Of a stretch of DNA of 6,395 nucleotides, positions 1 through 5,470 are shown in pieces. The first letter of the stretch is position 1. Each line of letters opens with the position of its first letter. Made by a program: the position numbers and the translations under genes. Source of the stretch: Actinomycetota bacterium (GTDB taxonomy: Bacteria > Actinomycetota > Actinomycetes > Actinomycetales > Microbacteriaceae); assembly GCA_009927245.1 (NCBI GenBank), contig RFNI01000233.1:1-6395 (forward strand), read 5' to 3'. The notes under the pieces are model-generated. The model ran no database searches and was not told where the DNA came from. It saw nothing but the letters and a program-made list of their open reading frames with translations.

Positions 1-54
1 TGAGGTAAGGGTCTTAAAAGCCCTTCGGAGGTTCAAATCCTCTCGTCTCCGCCA
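1..54 (+). tRNA. tRNA-Ser, 3' part (5' end outside the window)
   Basis: The T arm is clear: stem GGAGG (27-31), loop TTCAAAT, stem CCTCT (39-43). It is followed by a 7-base acceptor strand CGTCTCC (44-50), discriminator G51 and encoded CCA (52-54). Before the T arm, AAGGG (7-11) and CCCTT (21-25) pair to form a long variable arm, with one C between it and the T stem, as in bacterial serine tRNAs. TGAGG (about 1-5) would then be the 3' strand of the anticodon stem. A long variable arm combined with discriminator G is typical of tRNA-Ser, since leucine tRNAs carry A there. The anticodon lies upstream of the window, so the isoacceptor cannot be named. The 5' acceptor strand should read GGAGACG just outside the window. 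Confidence 0.85.
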
Positions 55-57
55 GAA

Positions 58-91
58 TAAAAGCCCTAGTTACCTAGGGCTTTTACTTTTT
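58..91. terminator. Bidirectional intrinsic terminator
   Basis: TAAAAGCCCTAG (58-69), loop TTAC (70-73) and CTAGGGCTTTTA (74-85) form a perfect 12-bp hairpin, followed by CTTTTT (86-91). It starts three bases after the tRNA CCA and would end the tRNA transcript. Its lower stem is A/T, so the minus strand also reads hairpin then TTTTA. It lies about 15 bases past the stop of the decayed minus-strand ABM gene and would have served that gene too. Confidence 0.9.
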
Positions 92-105
92 AACCGAGGG
101 GATGA

Positions 106-318
106 TTAGCTTTTGTCTGCAGCGCTAATAACTGGGGTATAGAAGTTGAGCTTTGTTGGAGCAACGATTAGCTGTGGTTCTAGCTGTTGGATCTTGGCTA
201 CATGCTATGTCTGCATGTGCTCGTCCCAAACTGCTTTAGATTCCCACTTCTCGAACATGTACCAAACTGACGGGTCTTCGTCGCTTACGACTAGGTCGTA
301 TAGCAAACAACCTGGTTT
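106..318 (-). pseudogene. Antibiotic biosynthesis monooxygenase (ABM/YgiN-type) pseudogene remnant
   Basis: Read on the minus strand from about 318, the frame gives PGCLLYDLVVSDEDPSVWY, then MFEKWESKAVWDEHMQT, an in-frame TAG (codon 205-207), then HVAKIQQLEPQL and 20 further residues to a TAA at 106-108. The pattern PGCLxYDL, DP, FEKWES, a D-H pair and HVAK is the characteristic second half of ABM-domain proteins, which are usually about 95-100 residues, dimeric ferredoxin-like folds. Their roles include quinol or polyketide monooxygenation, and many have unknown substrates. The first roughly 35 residues of the family, with the first beta strand, are missing: in their place lies the start of the LacI-type gene on the other strand. 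Two independent lesions, 5' loss and a nonsense codon, make this a pseudogene, although the frame after the TAG is still intact and free of frameshifts, suggesting recent decay. No start codon can be assigned. Confidence 0.82.
286..300. promoter_or_regulatory. Inverted repeat, weak candidate LacI-type operator
   Basis: TACGAC-TAG-GTCGTA is a perfect 6-bp inverted repeat with a 3-base centre, 34 bases before the repressor's ATG. It overlaps a weak -10-like TATAGC (299-304), so a bound protein could block transcription of the repressor gene. Against this, it also encodes YDLVV in the ABM remnant, so it may be chance, and most LacI-family sites have a central CG. I see no good -35 element. Confidence 0.25.
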
Positions 319-334
319 AGGGAAAGATAGAGGT

Positions 335-1390
335 ATGGCCACAAATAGGAACGTAACGATTAATGACGTAGCTGCCGCTTCAGGCGTATCCAGAGCAACA
401 GTCTCTCGAGCTCTGAGTGGTTACGGCCGCATAAATCAAGCGACCATTGATCACGTTCAAAAGGTTGCAGAAAGCCTTGGCTATAAGCAAAATGCTCTAG
501 CTGCAGCTCTGCGCGCTGGAAAGACTAAGACCATTGGTCTTGTTGTTATTTCGGATTTCACTAATGCATTTTTTGATAGAGCGACTAAAGCAATCATTGA
601 TCAGGCTAAAGAGCTTGGCTACCGTGTGCTTATTTCTCACACTGATGAAGATGTCGAAGTTGAGAAAATTGCAGTCGACACCATGCTCTCCAATCAAGTT
701 GATGGCTTGATCTTGGTTCCTTCAAGCACTAAGAAGCACAGCCACCTAACTCCTAAGAAGCTGGGTAACAAGCCGGTAGTCATTATTGACCGTAAGTTAG
801 ACACTCCTCGATACACCACCATCACAACTGGTGATGAGGTTGCTGCTGAGGAAGCAGTGTTACATGCAGTTGAATATGGACACAGTGCTCTCGGTTTCTT
901 AATTGCTGTTCCAGGTATTGATGGTTTTACTAAGACCCAACCGGAGATTCCAATTACCTCTGTTCAGGAGCGTGCTGATGGGTTCCTATCTGGGGTCCAG
1001 AATTGTAAGCCAAAACCTAAGTCTGTTTCTTGGCTCTACTGTGAAGGCACTGAAGAGGCAGCTAACGCTGCTGTCACTTCTCTACTGGATAGCCCCAAGC
1101 CACCTTCAATCATCTTCACCTCTAACAACGACATGCTTTTAGCTGTTCTGAAGGTAGCTGGAGATAGGGGAATCAAGATCGGTAAGGGGCTATCTGTAAT
1201 TAGCTTTGACGATAGCCCTTGGGCTGCTGCCATGGTGCCTGGAATTACAGTTGTTGCCAGACCGGTTGAAGACCTAGGGCACCTGGCTGTAACAGAGTTA
1301 GTTTCAGCCATTGAAGGTAAACCGAATCACAGACAAATAGTGCTTCCAGCACACCTAATCAAGCGTGGATCGGTAGCAAAACTCAAGTAA
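335..1390 (+). CDS. LacI-family transcriptional repressor
   Basis: A 351-residue protein of normal family length. The N-terminal helix-turn-helix is textbook: VTINDVAAASGVSRATVSR at residues 7-25, recognition helix around 18-27, and the hinge helix NALAAALRAG at 53-62 that normally inserts into the operator minor groove. The sugar-binding-protein-like core starts near residue 66 (TIGLVV), with FTNAFF (75-80), VDGLILVP (122-129) and the late SVISFDDSPW and ITVVARP blocks near 287-310. Such proteins bind DNA as dimers and release or bind on sensing a sugar or nucleotide; the ligand cannot be told from sequence. ATG 335 is chosen because the helix-turn-helix begins immediately after it and AGGGA (319-323) and GAGG (330-333) lie upstream, although neither is ideally spaced. 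The frame stays open back to a TTG at 146, but that stretch is antisense to the ABM remnant. The gene is 52 bp before the cotH-like gene, in the same direction. Confidence 0.93.
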   Translation: MATNRNVTINDVAAASGVSRATVSRALSGYGRINQATIDHVQKVAESLGYKQNALAAALRAGKTKTIGLVVISDFTNAFFDRATKAIIDQAKELGYRVLISHTDEDVEVEKIAVDTMLSNQVDGLILVPSSTKKHSHLTPKKLGNKPVVIIDRKLDTPRYTTITTGDEVAAEEAVLHAVEYGHSALGFLIAVPGIDGFTKTQPEIPITSVQERADGFLSGVQNCKPKPKSVSWLYCEGTEEAANAAVTSLLDSPKPPSIIFTSNNDMLLAVLKVAGDRGIKIGKGLSVISFDDSPWAAAMVPGITVVARPVEDLGHLAVTELVSAIEGKPNHRQIVLPAHLIKRGSVAKLK

Positions 1391-1415
1391 CACTGTGGGT
1401 TCTAGAGCCTAGTAT
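1387..1415 (+). promoter_or_regulatory. Possible sigma-70/SigA-type promoter for the cotH-like gene
   Basis: GTAACA (1387-1392) and TAGTAT (1410-1415) are each a four-of-six match to TTGACA and TATAAT, with an ideal 17-base spacer. Transcription would begin near 1422, leaving a leader of about 20 bases with the ribosome binding site. Matches of this quality occur by chance, and read-through from the repressor gene is an equally good explanation for expression. Confidence 0.25.
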
Positions 1416-1430
1416 TGAAGTACTGAACCC
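1397..1430 (+). promoter_or_regulatory. Imperfect hairpin and tandem repeat in the repressor-cotH gap
   Basis: GGGTTC (1397-1402) pairs with GAACCC (1425-1430). Inside it AGTA (1411-1414) pairs with TACT (1421-1424), stacked directly on the outer stem on one side and leaving an 8-base bulge on the other. The same bases include a tandem repeat, AGTATTGA (1411-1418) then AGTACTGA (1419-1426), seven of eight identical. The structure ends exactly where the ribosome binding site begins. It lacks a following T-run, so it is not a standard terminator. It could be an operator or an mRNA leader element. Confidence 0.45.
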
Positions 1431-1437
1431 AAAGGAG
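1431..1437 (+). promoter_or_regulatory. Strong ribosome binding site for the cotH-like gene
   Basis: AAAGGAG sits five bases before GTG 1443 and is the best Shine-Dalgarno match in the window. It settles the GTG start, which also places the signal peptide at the exact N terminus. Confidence 0.85.
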
Positions 1438-1442
1438 CTGCT

Positions 1443-3740
1443 GTGAGAGCTCGTTACCTTAAGCCCATTGTTGCCTTAGTTTTATTTGCAACTCTAGGTA
1501 GCGTTCAGTCTGCCTCAGCAAGTCCTGGGGTTTCAGGAATCTCAACCACTGCCTATAACGAAGGCACAGATAAAGCAGCTGTCTTTTATAACCCTCTGGT
1601 TGTCTCCGGCATTAATCTAACTTTGCCACCAGCTTCATTCAATGAATTGAATAACAACCCTGGAACCACTGTTTACCAAACAGCATCAGTCACCATTACA
1701 ACAGCTGATGGCGTTACAACTACTTTGAACAACATTGGTGTTCGTCTCAAAGGTCAAGCTACTAGAACAAACTTGTATGGCAAAGCACCAATGAAACTGA
1801 AGTTCGATGCCTTCGTTCCAGATCAGAAGTTCCTAGGTCTTACCCGTATGACCTTGAACAGCATGGTTCAAGACCCATCTTTCGTTCACGAAGATAGTGC
1901 TTACCGTTTATACCGAGCGATGGGAATTACAGCTCCTAGAACTACATACTCTTGGGTGAAGGTTAATGGTGCTGACTTCGGTCTATACATGAACGTGGAA
2001 TCAGTTGATTCTCAGATGCTCAAGCGTTGGATGACAGTTAGACATCTATACAGCTCTAACTGTTACCTAGCAGACATCACACCTTCACAGAGTGGTTGCT
2101 ACGACACTAACTACGGTGATGACGATAGATCAGATCTAAGAGCTGCAATAGCAACATCAAACTTTGATGGTGCCGATTGGTGGCGAGAGATAAACAAGGT
2201 TGCAGACATGAACGCAGTTATCAACCTGATGGCAACAGACATATACACAAGTAACTGGGATGGCTATACCGATGTTGTTCAGAACAACTACTACCTCGCT
2301 TTTGATACTGCAGGGAAATTCAGAATCATTCCTTGGGGTCAAGATGGTGCCTTCCCAATGGATCCTTCAGCACAGCTTGATTGGCTTGGTAGAGGTCCTG
2401 CATTTAGAAACTTTGGTAACCAACAACGAAGTGTGATTCTTCGTAAGTGCGTTGCCTATGCTCCTTGCACAGCGCTACTAATTAAGGCACAGGTCAAAGT
2501 AAAAGAAAAAGCAGAAGAACTTGACATGCCTGGGTTCAAGAACAAGATTGCTGCAGTAATTAACACCGCATACATCACTCAAGAGACCAGGGCTAACTCT
2601 GACATTTGGTCAGCAAAATATTGGCAGAACTGGCTAGATACTTTCTTCCCTATGAGAACTGCTGCTCTAACTGACTTCCTCAAAACCAGAGCACCTGAAG
2701 CTGCAGATCTAACTGTGACAGGTGAACCAAAACTAGGTTCAACACTCACAGCGAATGCAATAAGTTGGGACTTCACATCAACCCTGAGTTACCAGTGGTT
2801 ACGTGATGGTGCAAACATTCCTAACTCTTCAACTAACAACTACACGCTGACCGAAACTGATATGGGTAAGAACATCAGTGTGAGAGTAACGACTAGCAAA
2901 TCTGGTTTCTCAAGCGCTTTGGTGACCTCTACCCCGATGCTTGTGACAAACCCTAAGGCTTTAGCGGCAGCAATCGCAGGTTCCGGAACAGTAGGTAGCA
3001 CACTGACTGCAACTCCTTTAGAGAGTGCTTCTGTTCAGGTTAGGTACCAATGGCTAAGAGCAGGTAAGGCAATTAGTGGAGCTATCACCTCTACATACAC
3101 TCCAACCTCACTTGATTATCTAAAGGCAATATCCGTTACAACTACAGTTACCCAGAACGGTTTCTCTGTGACCACATCTACTAGCCCGGCTGTTGTTATC
3201 CAGGCTGGAACTATACCTAAGCCGGATCTAGGTATTGCCGGTAGCCCAGTAATGGCGCAGACTCTCCTCTTAACTGCAAATATCCCCTACGGAACTAAGG
3301 CTACTTACCAGTGGGTCAATGAAGGCGTCGCTATCCCTAGCTCGACTAGATCTTCATACGTCTTGAGGTCAACTGACGTTGGTAAGAACATCACTGTCAG
3401 AGTGACACTAACCAAGACTGCATACAACCCGCTAGTCCTATTTACTGATTCAGTTTTGGTAGGTCCTGGAACTCAAACAAAGAAACCGACAGTTACCGTC
3501 ACTGGATCAACTCGGGTTGCAAAGACTCTGACTGGAGTTACAGGTTCTTGGGATACCAGCGTTAAGTTGACTTACCAGTGGCTAAGAGATGGACAACCAA
3601 TTGCAGGCTCAATTGCTAAAACATACAAGCTAACTACAAATGATTTGAACCGAGCGATTAGTTTTAGAGTGACATCCACTAAGGCTGGATACACAACAGT
3701 TGTGACTACGAGTGCACCAACAGCTTTGATTACGAACTAG
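1443..3740 (+). CDS. Secreted CotH-kinase-family protein with four C-terminal Ig-like repeats
   Basis: The 765-residue product begins with a signal peptide: MRARYLK, a hydrophobic stretch at 8-20, then SASAS, with cleavage likely near 25-27. The CotH domain spans roughly 50-415. Its landmarks are GVRLKGQA (99-106), LNSMVQDPSFVHE (138-150), NGADFGLYMNVE (175-186), NWDGYTDVVQNNYYL (271-285) and IIPWGQDGAF (295-304). CotH proteins have an atypical protein-kinase-like fold; Bacillus CotH phosphorylates spore-coat proteins, but secreted actinobacterial members have no known substrate. In the last motif the often-seen WDxD appears as WGQD, keeping only the second Asp (D301), so activity is probable but unproven. 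Cysteine pairs C207/C219 and C336/C342 could form disulfides, fitting an exported protein. Four Ig-like repeats follow to the C terminus, with no LPXTG signal or membrane anchor, so the protein is probably released or held non-covalently. Calling it spore-related would be wrong: nothing here suggests sporulation. Confidence 0.88.
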   Translation: MRARYLKPIVALVLFATLGSVQSASASPGVSGISTTAYNEGTDKAAVFYNPLVVSGINLTLPPASFNELNNNPGTTVYQTASVTITTADGVTTTLNNIGVRLKGQATRTNLYGKAPMKLKFDAFVPDQKFLGLTRMTLNSMVQDPSFVHEDSAYRLYRAMGITAPRTTYSWVKVNGADFGLYMNVESVDSQMLKRWMTVRHLYSSNCYLADITPSQSGCYDTNYGDDDRSDLRAAIATSNFDGADWWREINKVADMNAVINLMATDIYTSNWDGYTDVVQNNYYLAFDTAGKFRIIPWGQDGAFPMDPSAQLDWLGRGPAFRNFGNQQRSVILRKCVAYAPCTALLIKAQVKVKEKAEELDMPGFKNKIAAVINTAYITQETRANSDIWSAKYWQNWLDTFFPMRTAALTDFLKTRAPEAADLTVTGEPKLGSTLTANAISWDFTSTLSYQWLRDGANIPNSSTNNYTLTETDMGKNISVRVTTSKSGFSSALVTSTPMLVTNPKALAAAIAGSGTVGSTLTATPLESASVQVRYQWLRAGKAISGAITSTYTPTSLDYLKAISVTTTVTQNGFSVTTSTSPAVVIQAGTIPKPDLGIAGSPVMAQTLLLTANIPYGTKATYQWVNEGVAIPSSTRSSYVLRSTDVGKNITVRVTLTKTAYNPLVLFTDSVLVGPGTQTKKPTVTVTGSTRVAKTLTGVTGSWDTSVKLTYQWLRDGQPIAGSIAKTYKLTTNDLNRAISFRVTSTKAGYTTVVTTSAPTALITN
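2706..3731 (+). repeat. Four tandem Ig-like domain repeats in the cotH-like gene
   Basis: Four units of about 80 residues: 422-502, 505-587, 594-673 and 682-763 of the protein. Each has a glycine-rich opening with a TLT or TLL strand (GSTLTA, GSTLTA, AQTLLL, AKTLTG), the core YQWLRDG, YQWLRAG, YQWVNEG or YQWLRDG (at 450, 535, 622 and 711), a Y-x-L/P-T segment, GK/RxISVRVT-type strand, and a closing K/Q-x-G/A-Y/F strand. Units 1 and 4 are most alike, and 2 and 3 have diverged, so these are old duplications rather than a recent expansion. Such modules usually bind surface polymers or act as spacers. Confidence 0.85.
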
Positions 3741-4093
3741 TAACCGATTCGCTCTCTGACCTGGATGATGTTTCCATCAGGATCTTGACCGTCAGCATAT
3801 TTCCAAGACTCATACTCAGAAGTTTCTGACTTAATCTTTCCGCCATTACTGCCAGCAGCTAGCTTTGCTTTCTCTAAACTGACAACTTCAAAGACAGGTT
3901 TGATTGGATTGTCTTCACCTGAGGTTGGTTCACTTCGGTATTGCTCTGGAAGTAGATGAATCAGCACTTCATTGCCATTACCTTCAACTGAAGCAAAGCC
4001 CTCAGTGACATAGGGATGCTTAGCTTCAAACAAGGCTGAATAGAACTTTACAGATCTGTCTAGATCGGATACCCAAAGCACAATAGTTGTCAT
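3737..4093 (-). CDS. VOC-superfamily (glyoxalase/bleomycin-resistance fold) protein
   Basis: A 118-residue protein with the paired beta-alpha-beta-beta-beta layout: TTIVLWVSDLDRSVKFYSAL (2-21) opens the first module, IKPVFEVVSLEKAK (64-77) the second, and DPDGNIIQV (104-112) is the classic closing motif. The positions where glyoxalase I and dioxygenases carry metal-binding His or Glu look empty (no His in the first strand, F68 region in the second), so a metal-dependent reaction is doubtful and the substrate is unknown. ATG 4091-4093 is preferred over GTG 4100-4102, because GTGGAG, lying inside the end of the serine dehydratase gene, is 8 bases before it. The start lies 2 bases past that gene's stop, suggesting translational coupling. 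The stop codon overlaps that of the convergent cotH-like gene. Confidence 0.87.
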   Translation of the reverse strand: MTTIVLWVSDLDRSVKFYSALFEAKHPYVTEGFASVEGNGNEVLIHLLPEQYRSEPTSGEDNPIKPVFEVVSLEKAKLAAGSNGGKIKSETSEYESWKYADGQDPDGNIIQVRERIGY

Positions 4094-4095
4094 CG

Positions 4096-5445
4096 CTAAC
4101 ACTCCACTACATTCACTGCGAGACCGCCAAGAGAGGTCTCTTTATATTTTGTTGACATGTCTAAACCAGTTTGGCGCATGGTCTCAATAACAGTATCAAG
4201 GGAAATCTTGTGGGTGCCGTCTCCAAGGAGTGCTAATCGGACCGCAGCAACGGCAGTCCCCGCTGCAATTGCATTTCGTTCGATGCAAGGCATCTGCACA
4301 AAACCCCCGACAGGATCGCAGGTCAGCCCAAGGTTGTGCTCCATCGCAATCTCTGCGGCGTTCTCTATCTGTTTGTTTGTTGCTCCGAGGACTTGCGCTA
4401 GACCTGCGGCTGCCATTGAACAAGCAGAACCAACTTCGCCCTGGCATCCTGCTTCGGCTCCTGATATAGACGCGTTGCGTTTATACAGTGATCCGATGGC
4501 GGCGGCAGTGAGTAGGAAATCTTTGGCGATTGCATCTTCAGGAAGTGCTTTGAACTTCATTGCGTAGTAAGCCACCGCTGGGATAATTCCAGCTGCTCCA
4601 TTGGTTGGCGCTGTTACTACTCTTTGCCCGGCTGCATTCTCTTCATTCACCGCAATCGCAAATGCTTGCAGCCATTCGTTGGAAGTGTCTTCTGTCATAC
4701 CTCTGAGTTGGTTGGCCATATCAGCTGCTCTTCTAGAAACCCCAAGGGTGCCAGGTAGTTGACCGTGCTTGGTTAAACCAGTTTCTATGCTGGACTTCAT
4801 CGCCTGCCAAATTGCGCTCAATTTAGAAAGGATTACCTCTTCGCCGTGCAGCGCAACTTCATTTCGGTAAGCAAGCTCTGCTATGGAGAGTTGTTCTCTC
4901 GAACAGATTTCAAGAAGTTCCTCTGCTGAAGAGAACGGGTAGGGAACTTCACTTCTTTGCTCACGGACCAGCTCGTGATCAGCTTCGACAAAACCTCCAC
5001 CGACTGAATAATAGGTTTGCACGAGCAGAACTTCACCGGATGAGGAATAGGAAGTGAACCTAAGCCCATTTGAGTGTCTAGGGAGATGAATCAGCGGTTG
5101 AAAACTAAAATCATCAGCCGAAAAGTTTAACTGTCGATCAAAAACAAACCACATTGAGCTCTCATTTGCTTGCTGCCAAGCTCTAGAGACTTCTTCTGGA
5201 TCGCAGGTCTCGGGGGTTTGGCCTGCAAGTCCTGCCACCAGAGCATTAGAGGTTCCGTGACCTGGGCCAGTTGCACCTAGTGAACCAAACAGTTTTACTT
5301 GGACTCGCGCGGTGTGCTCGAGTTTCCCTCCTGAGCGGAGGGCACTTGCAAAGAGCAGCGCTGCTCGCATTGGTCCGACAGTATGAGAACTAGAAGGACC
5401 AATACCGATAGTGAATAAATCTAGCGCCGAGATGTAATCTGGCAT
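4096..5445 (-). CDS. sdaA: L-serine dehydratase (L-serine ammonia-lyase), iron-sulfur, single chain
   Basis: The 449-residue enzyme deaminates L-serine to pyruvate and ammonia in the cytoplasm, using a [4Fe-4S] cluster rather than pyridoxal phosphate. The beta-type N domain has GPSSSHTVGPM (16-26) and GATGPGHGT (57-65). The alpha-type catalytic domain has TAPTNGAAGIIPA (278-290), GAEAGCQGEVGSACS (329-343) and MEHNLGLTCDPVGG (368-381). Cluster ligands are expected at C334, C376 and C387. The last residue is Cys (C449), and the spacings 42, 11 and 62 match those I recall for the Legionella enzyme, where the C-terminal Cys occupies the open iron site and inhibits until serine displaces it. Length equals the usual single-chain type. 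The ATG is supported by the family N terminus; its ribosome site is weak (TAGG). It follows the LCP gene by 25 bp and precedes the VOC gene by 2 bp. Confidence 0.96.
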   Translation of the reverse strand: MPDYISALDLFTIGIGPSSSHTVGPMRAALLFASALRSGGKLEHTARVQVKLFGSLGATGPGHGTSNALVAGLAGQTPETCDPEEVSRAWQQANESSMWFVFDRQLNFSADDFSFQPLIHLPRHSNGLRFTSYSSSGEVLLVQTYYSVGGGFVEADHELVREQRSEVPYPFSSAEELLEICSREQLSIAELAYRNEVALHGEEVILSKLSAIWQAMKSSIETGLTKHGQLPGTLGVSRRAADMANQLRGMTEDTSNEWLQAFAIAVNEENAAGQRVVTAPTNGAAGIIPAVAYYAMKFKALPEDAIAKDFLLTAAAIGSLYKRNASISGAEAGCQGEVGSACSMAAAGLAQVLGATNKQIENAAEIAMEHNLGLTCDPVGGFVQMPCIERNAIAAGTAVAAVRLALLGDGTHKISLDTVIETMRQTGLDMSTKYKETSLGGLAVNVVEC

Positions 5446-5470
5446 GGTTTTAGCCTAGCCAGAAAAGCAA

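Noticed and set aside
7..25. Reading AGGGT-CTTAAAA-GCCCT as an anticodon arm with anticodon TAA (tRNA-Leu)
   Set aside because: It would leave a variable region of only two bases and conflicts with discriminator G. The same bases form a normal class II variable arm of tRNA-Ser.
205..207. TAG in the ABM remnant as pyrrolysine or programmed readthrough
   Set aside because: No associated machinery or signal is visible, and the gene also lacks its 5' third, so decay is the simpler explanation.
497..697. Minus-strand open frame of 66 codons inside the repressor gene, and similar ones at 903-1311 and 2157-2776
   Set aside because: They overlap well-supported coding regions, have no ribosome sites or family features, and are shadows.
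1397..1430. Hairpin between the repressor and cotH as an intrinsic terminator
   Set aside because: The stem is interrupted by an 8-base bulge and is followed by a ribosome binding site rather than a T-run.
4157..4567. 136-codon plus-strand open frame, with other open frames at 4196-4469
   Set aside because: They lie wholly inside the strongly conserved serine dehydratase gene on the minus strand and match no family; they are by-products of its codon use.
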